Positions 44,171-52,914 of a stretch of 59,667 bases of DNA are shown here, one piece after another. The first letter of the stretch is position 1. Each line of letters opens with the position of its first letter. A program made the position numbers and the translations under genes. The notes under the pieces are model-generated. The model did no database searches, was not told the DNA's origin, and worked only from the letters and a program-made list of their open reading frames with translations. Source of the stretch: an uncultured Cuneatibacter sp. (GTDB lineage Bacteria; Bacillota; Clostridia; Lachnospirales; Lachnospiraceae); contig CAKQHB010000019.1 in assembly GCA_934234215.1 (NCBI GenBank), positions 1 through 59,667 of the forward strand, in the 5' to 3' direction.

Positions 44171-44941
44171 ATGATGAAGAGAGTCGATTTGAACTGCGAT
44201 ATGGGTGAAAGCTTTGGTGCATGGCATCTGGGCATGGATGAGGAGATCTTAAAAGAGATCACCTCCGCAAATGTAGCATGTGGATTTCATGCGTCTGATC
44301 CGGATGTAATGCATAAGACAGTAGAGATGGCGACAAGAGCCGGTGTAGCAGTTGGTGCACATCCCGGCTATCCGGATCTGGTTGGATTCGGACGCAGACC
44401 GATGGCGCTCAGCCCGTCAGAAGTATATACAAGCGTGCTGTACCAGATCGGAGCTCTGGATGGATTTTGCAGAGCTGCGGGATGTACGATGCAGCATGTA
44501 AAGCCCCACGGTGCGATGTATAACACCGCAGCGAAAGATCCGGACATTGCAAATGCAATCGTGCATGCAATTCTGGATTTCCGCAAGGATCTGATCCTGT
44601 TTGCTCCGGCAGGCAGCCAGATGGCAGTGGAAGCAGAGCGGGAAGGACTGCGTGTTGCATATGAAGTATTTGCAGACCGTGCTTATGAGGAAGATGGAAG
44701 TCTCGTATCCAGAAAAAAGCCGGGCGCTATGATCACAGACGAAGATCTGGCAGTAAAGCGGGTTATTCGAATGGTCAAAGAGGGCAAGGTAGAGGCAATC
44801 ACCGGCAAGGATATCGAGATTCAGGCGGATTCCATCTGCGTACACGGTGATGGTCCGAAGGCACTTGCATTTGCCGGAAAAATCCGGGAAGCGTTAAAAA
44901 AAGAACAGATTGAAATTATTTCCGTAGAGAAATTCTTGTAA
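44171..44941 (+). CDS. pxpA: 5-oxoprolinase subunit A (LamB/YcsF family)
   Basis: Cytosolic protein of 256 residues. The family signature is RVDLNCDMGESFGAW at the N-terminus, then ANVACGFHASDP, GAHPGYPDL and KPHGAMYN. It completes the PxpABC 5-oxoprolinase with the upstream fusion. Two adjacent ATG codons (44171 and 44174) are possible starts. Confidence 0.94.
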   Translation: MMKRVDLNCDMGESFGAWHLGMDEEILKEITSANVACGFHASDPDVMHKTVEMATRAGVAVGAHPGYPDLVGFGRRPMALSPSEVYTSVLYQIGALDGFCRAAGCTMQHVKPHGAMYNTAAKDPDIANAIVHAILDFRKDLILFAPAGSQMAVEAEREGLRVAYEVFADRAYEEDGSLVSRKKPGAMITDEDLAVKRVIRMVKEGKVEAITGKDIEIQADSICVHGDGPKALAFAGKIREALKKEQIEIISVEKFL

Positions 44942-45069
44942 AAAAAGCGGTTTTGATGTGTATCCCAAAATCAATCTTGTGAAGTTTGTAAATTGAAAAT
45001 CCATCGAAAAAAACCTATAATATACAACGTAACTGGAGAAAATATCACATCAAAAAGATAGGAGTTAGT

Positions 45070-45270
45070 ATGATTCGAGAATTTATCAAGTGTGCGAACA
45101 GACTAGAGAGAATTCAGTTTCTGAAAAACACCCGTCTGGAAGATTGGTCGTCTGAGGAACTGGATCAGGTGCTGGACATCATTGGACTGGGGCATCTGAA
45201 TCATGGCCTGACTGCGAGGGAGAAATTTCTGACGATTTACAGCAACATTGTAAACCGCAGAGTTGCCTGA
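45070..45270 (+). CDS. Small protein of unknown function
   Basis: Protein of 66 residues with a good GATAGGAG ribosome binding site and its own downstream terminator. The sequence is helical and charged (NRLERIQFLKNTRLEDWSSE at 11-30), with no signal peptide or membrane segment. I recognise no family. It borders the decayed LysR/MFS region. Confidence 0.65.
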   Translation: MIREFIKCANRLERIQFLKNTRLEDWSSEELDQVLDIIGLGHLNHGLTAREKFLTIYSNIVNRRVA

Positions 45271-45333
45271 GCAGGCACAGGCATCTGCCAAAATAAAAAT
45301 CCGCTGAAAACAGCATCGCATAAAAGAAAAATG

Positions 45334-45385
45334 AAAACAGCTCTGTATCCGGTCGGATATTCCGATGGATGCAGGGCTGTTTTTG
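45334..45385 (+). terminator. Intrinsic terminator after the small protein gene
   Basis: AAAACAGCTCTGTATCC (about 45334-45350) pairs with GGATGCAGGGCTGTTTTT (45367-45384) through wobble pairs, ending in a T-run. Confidence 0.8.
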
Positions 45386-45583
45386 TTGTGTGAAAATGTA
45401 TCGCGACGAAAAGCAAAATTCAGATTTGCGGTTTTGCCTGCATTGGGATCATCCAGAGGAAGGACTTCCAGATTCATCGTTCCGATCAGGTGATCGTTGG
45501 TAAGATCGAGATGCCAAAGCCCTCTGCCACCATTCCGGCGATGACGAGATCTTCCTTTGTTTCATAGGCAATGTGTGTCAGCA
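45385..45583 (-). pseudogene. Fragment of a LysR-family regulator (frameshifted)
   Basis: On the minus strand, one frame reads HIAYETKEDLVIAGMVAEGF and GISILPTI and then stops. A shifted frame continues with MNLEVLPLDDPNAGKTANLN and FAFRRDTFS. This is the pattern of the C-terminal effector domain of LysR regulators (a strand, an AGLVAAGFGIAILP-like motif, a later V-P-DP segment and a W/FR-D end). The DNA-binding half is absent, and a frameshift near 45480-45495 breaks the rest. Confidence 0.6.
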
Positions 45584-46017
45584 TCATGACCCTGGCAAAT
45601 ATGATCGGACGAATCAGCTTTGGATTTATCTATGATAAGCTGAAGGGGTGGAATTCCCTGATCCTGGTCCTGGTACTGAATGGCATTTCCATGTGCATGC
45701 TGACAATCGCACACAGCCTGCCGTACTTCATCCTGTGCATCTGCCTCGTTGGATTCTCCTTTGGCGGCCTGCTCGTTGTATTTGCTCCGATCGTTAAGAA
45801 TGTATTTGGTTCCAGATTCTACAATCGGAACTATGGTCTGATCTTCATCGACTAAGGAATCGGCGCTTTTGTCGGACCGAAGATCAGCGCAAGCTTTTAT
45901 GATGCAACCGCATCTTATGTAATGGGATACGTTGGATCCGCAATTCTGGCAGCCGCTGCAGTACTGCTTGTCTTCGTTGCAAAGAAGCTGAATGCTTCCA
46001 TGCTGGCAGCAAACTAA
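45571..46017 (+). pseudogene. Fragment of an MFS transporter (OFA-like) with a nonsense codon
   Basis: The open frame MCVSIMTLANMIGRISFGFI through KNVFGSRFYNRNYGLIFID resembles the second half of an oxalate/formate antiporter-type MFS protein. A TAA at 45853-45855 interrupts it, and the same frame continues as GIGAFVGPKISASFYDA to a second TAA at 46015-46017. Relatives usually have Tyr before the GIGAFVGP motif, so TAA probably arose from TAT or TAC. The N-terminal half is missing and the left end runs into the opposing LysR fragment. Confidence 0.75.
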
Positions 46018-47042
46018 AGAATCCCCTCGACTTCTTTGACTGCCTGAACAGTCGAAAAACCGAGCTTTTCATAACAGCATACCGCAGGTTCATTTTCCGC
46101 ATCGACCTGAAGATGAATCTGCATCTCAGAAGGCAGGCTGGCAGCCGCGTGAAGGATCATCGCGGTAGCCAGATGCCTTCTTTGATATGGTTCAGTCACA
46201 ACAATATTGAAAAAATAGGACTTTTTCGAAGAATACGAAAGCAGCATGGACATTCCGACTGGCTGCTTTTTTGCTTGACAGGAAAATGCGCTGCATTTCC
46301 TGTCAAGCAAAAAACCGCTCCGCGCGGATCGCACTGCGGAGTGGGATTTGTCGCTTCGCGACCCGCCGCAGGCGGAGAATCCCGCTTCGCAGGATTCTAT
46401 TTCAATTTCGCAAGCAAAAGCGGTCACGTGAGGATCGGAGAGCGTTTCCTCCATGAGAGAGACTGCGGAAGCTGCGGACATCTCAAATGCGTCCCGGTAA
46501 ATGGAGGCAAGCAGGCGCTTGTTGCGGCAAGGGCGGATCGAGAATCCGGAAATATCCGGCGCATCCATCTGCTGCAAGGTGTCTGCACCGACGGTCATCA
46601 TAAGCTGTGTGGAAACGATGGAGAAATCCAGAGATTCCACAAAAGCAGCGGCAGCGGTGGATTCCGCGTTGATCGTCGTCTCAAAAAGAAGCTCCTGTCC
46701 GTGGGTGAAACGCTGCCCGCGGCGCTTCCCTTCCGTGAGAAGCTCGGTGCCGAGATGCATCCGTCTGTAATCCGGGTGAACAAGCAGCGTGATGGAAGCT
46801 TCGATTAGGTCATCGTCTTCCATCTCGTTGGAATCGGTATAGAGCATACAGGAAAAAAATCCGGCAAGAGGAGCGGAAGGAGTTTCCTCGTCATATGCCA
46901 GCAGAAAAAAGCAGGGAAAATCTTCATCGGTATCTTTCTGGACAGAAGTGTGAAAACCATCGAATTCCTCCGCGGCATCCGTCAGCGTCAGAATGGCGGT
47001 CAGATCCTGTCTGGACAATGTTTCTTTGTATTTCAGTTGCAT
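46014..47042 (-). CDS. Double GNAT-domain acetyltransferase with in-frame repeat insertion
   Basis: Protein of 342 residues with two GNAT modules. The first (about 1-150) has the acetyl-CoA motif VHPDYRRMHLGTELL. The second (about 160-342) has VTEPYQRRHLATAMIL and ends with the ENEPAVCCYEKLGF motif. Residues about 216-258, rich in Ser, Cys and Arg, coincide exactly with a family 2 repeat and have no GNAT character; FACEIE before and QPVGMSMLL after would join naturally without them. The frame is kept, so the gene may still be functional. Acetyl acceptor unknown. Confidence 0.8.
   Translation of the reverse strand: MQLKYKETLSRQDLTAILTLTDAAEEFDGFHTSVQKDTDEDFPCFFLLAYDEETPSAPLAGFFSCMLYTDSNEMEDDDLIEASITLLVHPDYRRMHLGTELLTEGKRRGQRFTHGQELLFETTINAESTAAAAFVESLDFSIVSTQLMMTVGADTLQQMDAPDISGFSIRPCRNKRLLASIYRDAFEMSAASAVSLMEETLSDPHVTAFACEIEIESCEAGFSACGGSRSDKSHSAVRSARSGFLLDRKCSAFSCQAKKQPVGMSMLLSYSSKKSYFFNIVVTEPYQRRHLATAMILHAAASLPSEMQIHLQVDAENEPAVCCYEKLGFSTVQAVKEVEGIL
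46267..46398 (-). repeat. Family 2 double-hairpin repeat, copy B (inside the GNAT gene)
   Basis: On the minus strand it opens with hairpin AGAATCCTGC/GCGGGATTCT (46376-46398). It continues with a core sharing GGCGGGTCGCG, AGCGACAAAT and AGTGCGAT with copy A, and closes with a long perfect hairpin whose arms begin TTTTTTGCTTGACAGGAAA. Both copies end in AAGCAAAAAAG. The span is about 130 bp and keeps the reading frame of the host gene. Confidence 0.8.
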
Positions 47043-47073
47043 CAGCGTACTCCTTTATAAAATTTTTGTGAAT

Positions 47074-47082
47074 ATTATACCA
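47074..47082 (-). promoter_or_regulatory. Extended -10 promoter of the GNAT gene
   Basis: The minus strand reads TGGTATAAT here, an extended -10 element, about 30 bp before the start codon. There is no good -35 at the normal spacing. Confidence 0.5.
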
Positions 47083-47142
47083 TAGAACTAGTCAATTTCG
47101 ACGCTTGTGAATAAAAAAACACCAGAATAGCGAGAAGAAGGT

Positions 47143-47172
47143 TTGACATTTGCGGTCAGTTGAATGTATAAT
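47143..47172 (+). promoter_or_regulatory. Promoter of the pyruvate:ferredoxin oxidoreductase gene
   Basis: TTGACA at 47143-47148 and TATAAT at 47167-47172 with 18-bp spacing. A leader of about 70 nt follows, containing small weak hairpins and a strong AGGAGG site. Confidence 0.82.
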
Positions 47173-47250
47173 ACATAGTAACGAAACAGGGTAGTCCGCT
47201 CCAATTCCGGAGAGGAACCCGGAACTCATCGATAGGAGGAATAGTCTATT

Positions 47251-50200
47251 ATGGCAAGAAAAATGAAGACTATGGATGGTAATAACGCAGCGGCTCATGT
47301 ATCCTATGCGTATTCCGACGTAGCGGCCATCTATCCGATCACCCCGTCTTCTGTTATGGCAGAAGTATCTGATAAGTGGGCAACGGATGGCCTGAAAAAT
47401 ATCTTTGGTGAGACCGTTAAGATTACAGAGATGCAGTCTGAAGCTGGTGCAGCAGGTGCTGTACACGGTGCTCTGGCAGCAGGTGCTCTGACCACGACTT
47501 ATACAGCATCTCAGGGTCTTCTGCTGATGATCCCGAACCTGTATAAGATCGCAGGTGAGCTGCTTCCCGGTGTATTCAACGTATCCGCTCGTGCACTGGC
47601 AAGCCATGCACTTTCTATTTTCGGCGATCATTCCGATGTTTATGCCTGTCGTCAGACTGGTGCAGCTATGCTGTGTTCCAGCAGCGTACAGGAAGTTATG
47701 GACCTGACCCCGGTAGCTCATTGCACCGCAATCAAGGGTAAGGTTCCGTTTATCAACTTCTTTGATGGTTTCCGTACTTCCCACGAGATCCAGAAGATCG
47801 AAGTTTGGGATTACGAAGATCTGAAAGATCTGATCGATATGGATGCAGTTCAGGCATTCCGTGACAACGCACTGAACCCCAACCACCCGGTTGAAAGAGG
47901 ATCTGCTCAGAACGGCGATATCTTCTTCCAGGCAAGAGAAGCATCTAACCCTTATTACAATGCAATTCCGGATCTGGCACAGGAGTGCATGGATAAGATC
48001 AACGCAAAGATCGGTACCGATTACAAGCTGTTCAACTACTATGGTGCTCCGGATGCTGAGCATGTTATCGTTGCTATGGGTTCTGTCTGTGAGACCATCG
48101 AGGAGACCATTGATTACATGCTGAAGCAGGGTGCTAAGGTTGGTGTCATCAAGGTTCGTCTGTATCGTCCTTTCAGTGCAAAGCACCTGATCGATGCAAT
48201 CCCTGAGACCGTAAAGCAGATTTCCGTTATCGACAGAACAAAGGAGCCGGGTTCCATCGGCGAGCCTCTGTATCTGGATGTTGTAGCAGCTCTGAAGGGC
48301 AGCAAGTTCGATTCCGTTCCGATCTTTGGCGGACGTTATGGACTGGCTTCCAAGAACACAGATCCTGCTCAGATCATGGCAATCTATGCAAACACCACAA
48401 AGCAGCACTTTACCGTAGGTATCGAAGACGATGTTACCAATCTGTCTCTGCCGGTTGAGAACGTACCGAGTACCGCTCCTGCTGGAACGATTCGTTGTAA
48501 GTTCTGGGGTCTGGGCGCAGATGGTACCGTAGGTGCAAACAAGAACTCCATTAAGATCATCGGTGATCACACCGATATGTATGCACAGGCATACTTTGAT
48601 TACGACTCCAAGAAGTCCGGTGGTGTTACCATTTCTCACCTGAGATTCGGTAAGTCCCCGATCAAGTCTACTTATCTGATCAACAAGGCAAACTTTGTTG
48701 CATGTCATAATCCTGCATATGTATGGAAGTACAACATGGTTCAGGATCTGGTTGACGGCGGCAGCTTCCTGTTAAATTGCCCTTGGACGCAGGAAGAGCT
48801 GGAGACCGAGCTGCCTGGTCAGGTTAAGAAGTATATCGCAGATCACAACATCAATCTGTACACCATCGACGGTATCAAGATTGGTAAGGAAATTGGTCTG
48901 GGCAATCGTATCAACACGATCCTGCAGGCTGCTTTCTTCAAGATCGCAGATATCATCCCTTCCGAGGATGCAGTAAAGTTCATGAAGGACGCTGCTACAA
49001 AGACCTACGGAAGAAAGGGTGAGGAAATCGTAAAGATGAATCACAACGCCATCGATGCAGGAACCACTCAGTTCCACAAGATGGAAGTTCCGGAAAGCTG
49101 GAAGAACTGTGAAGCACAGCCTCTTGGCGAGCAGATCGGCGAGGGTCGTGAAGACGCAGTGAAGTTCGTAAAGAACATCCAGTCTGTAGTAAATGCTCAG
49201 GAAGGCAACAAGCTGCCGGTATCTGCATTCGTCGATTATGTAGATGGTACCACTCCTTCCGGCACTGCTGCATTCGAGAAGCGCGGTGTTGCAGTAGATG
49301 TTCCGGTATGGAATCCGACCAATTGTATCCAGTGTAACTTCTGTTCTTATGTCTGCCCTCATGCAGTTATCCGTCCGATCGCTCTGAACGAAGAGGAAGC
49401 AGCTGCAGCACCGGCTGGCATGAAGATGAAGGATATGACCGGTATGCCCGGATATAAGTTCGCTATGACGGTATCTGTAGCAGACTGTACCGGATGTGGC
49501 TCCTGTGTCAATGTTTGCCCTGGTATGAGAGGTGCAAAGGCTCTGACGATGGAGAGCTATCCGACTCAGCTGGCAGAGCAGGAGATCTATGCATATGGTC
49601 AGAATACTTCCGATAAGCCGGAAGTAGTTGCAAAGTTTAAGGAAGCTACCGTAAAGGGCAGCCAGTTCAAGCAGCCGTTGCTCGAGTTCTCCGGCGCATG
49701 TGCAGGTTGTGGTGAGACTCCTTATGCAAAGCTGGTTACTCAGCTGTTCGGTGACAGAATGTACATCGCAAATGCGACTGGTTGTTCCTCTATCTGGGGT
49801 AACTCCTCACCGTCCACTCCTTACACCGTAAATAAGCAGGGCAGAGGTCCCGCATGGTCCAACTCCCTGTTCGAGGATAATGCTGAGTTTGGTATGGGTA
49901 TGAAGCTGGCTCAGGATGCAATCCGCAGCGGTCTGAAGAATAAGGTAACTGCTCTGGCAGAGACCACTTCCAAGGATTATGTGAAGGAAGCATGTGATGC
50001 ATATCTGGATACCTATGGATGCGGCGCTACCAATGGCACTGCTACCGAGAACCTGATCGCAGCACTGGCTCAGAGCGTATCTGAGTCCGATTGCGATAAG
50101 GCAAAGGAAATCCTGAAGAACAAAGACTATCTGTCCAAGAAGTCCCAGTGGATCTTCGGTGGTGATGGATGGGCTTACGATATCGGTTACGGCGGCGTTG

Positions 50201-50805
50201 ACCACGTACTGGCTTCCGGTAAGGATGTCAACGTACTGGTATTCGATACCGAAGTATACTCCAACACCGGTGGACAGGCTTCCAAGTCTACAAACATGGG
50301 TGCTGTTGCTCAGTTCGCAGCAGGTGGTAAGGACGTTAAGAAGAAAGATATGGCAGGCATCGCAATCAGCTACGGTTACATCTATGTTGCACAGATTGCA
50401 ATGGGTGCTGACTACAACCAGTGTGTAAAGGCTCTGGCAGAAGCTGAAAGCTATCCGGGTCCGTCTCTGGTAATCGCTTACGCTCCTTGTATCAACCATG
50501 GTATCCGCAAGGGTATGAGCATCGCTCAGACTGAGGAGAAGAACGCAGTAGCTGCTGGTTACTGGCATCTGTTCCGTTTCGATCCTCGTAAGAAGGCTGA
50601 GGGCAAGAATCCGTTCACTCTGGATTCCAAGGCTCCGACTACCAGCTACCGTGACTTCCTGAACGGCGAAGTTCGTTACACTTCCCTGGTTCGTCAGAAT
50701 CCGGAAAGAGCCGAAATGCTGTTCTCCGAGGCTGAAAAGCTGGCAGCAGAGAAGTATCAGCACCTGCTGGATATGGTGGAGATGTACGCACCGAAGGCAG
50801 AATAA
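47251..50805 (+). CDS. nifJ: Pyruvate:ferredoxin (flavodoxin) oxidoreductase
   Basis: Single-chain homodimeric PFOR of 1184 residues, a central enzyme of anaerobic metabolism converting pyruvate and CoA to acetyl-CoA, CO2 and reduced ferredoxin. Order: pyrimidine-binding domain with TPSSVMAEVSDKW, CoA-related domains, two 4Fe-4S motifs (CIQCNFCSYVCPHA and CTGCGSCVNVCPG), the proximal cluster region with CAGCGETPYAKL, and the TPP-binding GDGWAYDIGYGG. The strongly biased codon choice fits high expression. Confidence 0.97.
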   Translation: MARKMKTMDGNNAAAHVSYAYSDVAAIYPITPSSVMAEVSDKWATDGLKNIFGETVKITEMQSEAGAAGAVHGALAAGALTTTYTASQGLLLMIPNLYKIAGELLPGVFNVSARALASHALSIFGDHSDVYACRQTGAAMLCSSSVQEVMDLTPVAHCTAIKGKVPFINFFDGFRTSHEIQKIEVWDYEDLKDLIDMDAVQAFRDNALNPNHPVERGSAQNGDIFFQAREASNPYYNAIPDLAQECMDKINAKIGTDYKLFNYYGAPDAEHVIVAMGSVCETIEETIDYMLKQGAKVGVIKVRLYRPFSAKHLIDAIPETVKQISVIDRTKEPGSIGEPLYLDVVAALKGSKFDSVPIFGGRYGLASKNTDPAQIMAIYANTTKQHFTVGIEDDVTNLSLPVENVPSTAPAGTIRCKFWGLGADGTVGANKNSIKIIGDHTDMYAQAYFDYDSKKSGGVTISHLRFGKSPIKSTYLINKANFVACHNPAYVWKYNMVQDLVDGGSFLLNCPWTQEELETELPGQVKKYIADHNINLYTIDGIKIGKEIGLGNRINTILQAAFFKIADIIPSEDAVKFMKDAATKTYGRKGEEIVKMNHNAIDAGTTQFHKMEVPESWKNCEAQPLGEQIGEGREDAVKFVKNIQSVVNAQEGNKLPVSAFVDYVDGTTPSGTAAFEKRGVAVDVPVWNPTNCIQCNFCSYVCPHAVIRPIALNEEEAAAAPAGMKMKDMTGMPGYKFAMTVSVADCTGCGSCVNVCPGMRGAKALTMESYPTQLAEQEIYAYGQNTSDKPEVVAKFKEATVKGSQFKQPLLEFSGACAGCGETPYAKLVTQLFGDRMYIANATGCSSIWGNSSPSTPYTVNKQGRGPAWSNSLFEDNAEFGMGMKLAQDAIRSGLKNKVTALAETTSKDYVKEACDAYLDTYGCGATNGTATENLIAALAQSVSESDCDKAKEILKNKDYLSKKSQWIFGGDGWAYDIGYGGVDHVLASGKDVNVLVFDTEVYSNTGGQASKSTNMGAVAQFAAGGKDVKKKDMAGIAISYGYIYVAQIAMGADYNQCVKALAEAESYPGPSLVIAYAPCINHGIRKGMSIAQTEEKNAVAAGYWHLFRFDPRKKAEGKNPFTLDSKAPTTSYRDFLNGEVRYTSLVRQNPERAEMLFSEAEKLAAEKYQHLLDMVEMYAPKAE

Positions 50806-50838
50806 ATACTTCTGAAAATTGCATCGAGAAATAATAAA

Positions 50839-50873
50839 TGCGGGCGGCAGGGATTCCTGTCGCCTGTTTTTTT
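50839..50873 (+). terminator. Terminator after pyruvate:ferredoxin oxidoreductase
   Basis: GCGGGCGGCAGG pairs with CCTGTCGCCTGT through several wobble pairs and is followed by seven T residues. Confidence 0.85.
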
Positions 50874-50988
50874 CGAATGAAATTGTATAGCAGAGAAGAA
50901 AAGTGCGAATTGAAAAATGGAAGAAGTATGGTAAAATGAAAATAAACAGATGTTATAGTCAGCGTAGGAGAAAGACAGGGGATAGGAG

Positions 50989-51474
50989 ATGCAGACGGTT
51001 ATTGGTTTTCACAATCCGACAGAAGAGTATGGATTTTTGAGCAATTGGTATCTTTCTGATTTTTGTCTGGAAGGCATCCGATTTTCATCAATGGAGCAGT
51101 GGATGATGTATCAGAAAGCAAAATGTTTCCATGACGAGGAGATTGCAAAGAAAATACTGGAGACGCAGGATGTCGCAAAGATAAAAGAATTGGGACGTCA
51201 GGTATCTGGATATGAGGATCATTTTTGGAACGGTGTACGCCAGATTATTATCTATGATGGATTGATAGCGAAATTTTCTCAGAACGAAGAGTTAAAACAG
51301 GCTTTGCTGGAAACAAAAAATACAATCTTGGCAGAGTGTGCGGTGAAGGATCAAATATGGGGAATTGGATTGTCAATGACTGACCCGAAGCGTTTGAATC
51401 CGAAACAGTGGAGAGGACAAAACTTGCTGGGATATGCGTTGATGGTAGTGAGGGAGAGATTGAAAAGCAGCTAG
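50989..51474 (+). CDS. NADAR family protein (YbiA-like)
   Basis: Cytosolic protein of 161 residues of the NADAR superfamily. Motifs include EYGFLSNWYLSDF at the start, SSMEQWMMYQKAKCF, and the C-terminal IWGIGLSMTDP and GQNLLGYALM. NADAR proteins are N-glycosidases acting on riboflavin intermediates, and some members remove ADP-ribose from guanine or act in phage-conflict systems. Its position at the start of an AT-richer segment next to a Septu pair favours a defence-related context, but a housekeeping role is equally allowed by the sequence. Confidence 0.88.
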   Translation: MQTVIGFHNPTEEYGFLSNWYLSDFCLEGIRFSSMEQWMMYQKAKCFHDEEIAKKILETQDVAKIKELGRQVSGYEDHFWNGVRQIIIYDGLIAKFSQNEELKQALLETKNTILAECAVKDQIWGIGLSMTDPKRLNPKQWRGQNLLGYALMVVRERLKSS

Positions 51475-51556
51475 AGATTAAAAGACTGTATAAAAAGTAA
51501 ATATCTTATTATGGAATCGGGCATTTATATGTGCAGAAGAAAGAAAAAAGGCTTTG

Positions 51557-51676
51557 ATGGAAAAGAAAGCAATTGTCGGAACAACAGATCCAGATACTGC
51601 AGCTGCAAGAACTTCTATAGATATAAAGGGTGGTGAGAAAGATGTATTTAGAAAAGATTCATATAGAGAATTATAA
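51557..51676 (+). other. Possible short coding remnant upstream of ptuA
   Basis: A frame open from about 51500 reads protein-like from MEKKAIVGTTDPDTAAARTS to a TAA at 51674-51676, overlapping the start of the Septu ATPase gene. There is no good ribosome binding site. It may be the tail of a lost gene or a small coupled peptide; I cannot decide. Confidence 0.25.
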
Positions 51677-52913
51677 GGCAATTGAAAAAATAGAGATAAA
51701 CCTAAGACCGGGGGTGAATCTGCTGATTGGCGATAACGGTGCAGGAAAAACTTCTGTCCTTGAGGGCATTGCGGTAGCTCTTGGAGGTCTGTTTGTTAAT
51801 GTCGCAGGGGTTAGTACAAAGAATATTGTAAAAGATGATGTCCGTATGAATATAAAGCCAATTGGAGATTCTTCTACAACCATTGAATATCATGAGCCTG
51901 TATTAGCAGGATGTTCCCTTCATGTAACGGAAGAACAGGATTTTGCATGGAACAGAATTAAGGAAGAGGTGTCTGCTACCCATACCAAGATTGATGATAA
52001 GAATGTGTGTGTATGGATGAAGAAACTTACGAACGATTCAGATACGATCTTGCCATTGATTAGTTTTCAAAGTGCTGCTAGAGCATGGAGAGTAAGAAGA
52101 GGGGATTTTGGAACGGAATTAAAGAAGAAATTAGACGATAGACGATGTGGGTATATTGGGTGTCTGGATTCTTCCATGGATGTAAAATCCATTCAGCAGT
52201 GGTGTCTCAAACAGGAAATAGTGCGTTCCAATAAAGGAACTGTGCGTGAATACGAAATGTTTAAGAATATTGTGGCTTCATTTATGAAGGAAATCAATGA
52301 GCTGGATGCAATCCCTTCCATTTACTATTCTCCACAATTTGACGAGTTGGTTTATAAGGAAGATGAGACAGAAATGCCGATTTCAAAGCTGAGTGCAGGT
52401 TATCAGTCTTTATTGTGGATGGTTATGGATCTGGCGTATCGTGTATGTATGCTCAATCCGGAATTAGAAAGCAGAGAGCAAATTACAGGCATTGTGCTTA
52501 TAGATGAAATTGATTTGCATCTTCATCCGAAGTGGCAGTGGAATGTAATTGACGCATTGCGAAAAACATTTGCAGGTGTTCAGTTTATCATTGCAACACA
52601 TTCACCGATTGTAATTTCAGCATCAAAAGAGGCAAATCTGGTTCTTTTGGATGATGCCAAAGAAGTGAATTATTTACCGGATTGCTATGGATATGAAGTA
52701 GAGGATGTACTACGCTATCGCCAGGAGAGTGTATCAAGACCAAAGAAGGTAAAGATGCTGGTTGATGAGATAGAGAATGCGATTGAGGATATTGATTTTG
52801 CGAAGGCAGATGCCGCATTGGAAAAATTAAAGCAGATGTTGGGCGTTGACAATTCGGAGTACAAGAAGATGGCAGGAGTGATTGCGGATGCGAGGTTGAT
52901 AGAGGAGTACTGA
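51642..52913 (+). CDS. ptuA: Septu-type AAA ATPase (PtuA-like)
   Basis: SMC/RecF-like ATPase of 423 residues. Walker A GDNGAGKTS lies at 30-38, an ABC-like signature SKLSAGYQS near residue 252, Walker B GIVLIDEIDLHLHP near 286-299, and the H-loop THSPIVIS follows. This architecture followed directly by an HNH nuclease is that of Septu anti-phage systems, in which PtuA assembles with PtuB and controls its nuclease. ATG at 51642 fits the GGTGGTGAG site. Codon use is more AT-rich than the core genes. Confidence 0.85.
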   Translation: MYLEKIHIENYKAIEKIEINLRPGVNLLIGDNGAGKTSVLEGIAVALGGLFVNVAGVSTKNIVKDDVRMNIKPIGDSSTTIEYHEPVLAGCSLHVTEEQDFAWNRIKEEVSATHTKIDDKNVCVWMKKLTNDSDTILPLISFQSAARAWRVRRGDFGTELKKKLDDRRCGYIGCLDSSMDVKSIQQWCLKQEIVRSNKGTVREYEMFKNIVASFMKEINELDAIPSIYYSPQFDELVYKEDETEMPISKLSAGYQSLLWMVMDLAYRVCMLNPELESREQITGIVLIDEIDLHLHPKWQWNVIDALRKTFAGVQFIIATHSPIVISASKEANLVLLDDAKEVNYLPDCYGYEVEDVLRYRQESVSRPKKVKMLVDEIENAIEDIDFAKADAALEKLKQMLGVDNSEYKKMAGVIADARLIEEY

Positions 52914-52914
52914 T

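Noticed and set aside
47173..47250. Riboswitch in the PFOR leader
   Set aside because: Only weak stems of four to five pairs are visible, and no known aptamer consensus could be recognised.
47092..48708. Minus-strand open frame of 538 codons opposite the PFOR gene
   Set aside because: It is antisense to strongly conserved PFOR coding sequence with biased codons, has no ribosome binding site and gives a low-complexity Cys/Arg/Ile-rich product. It is a codon-usage shadow.
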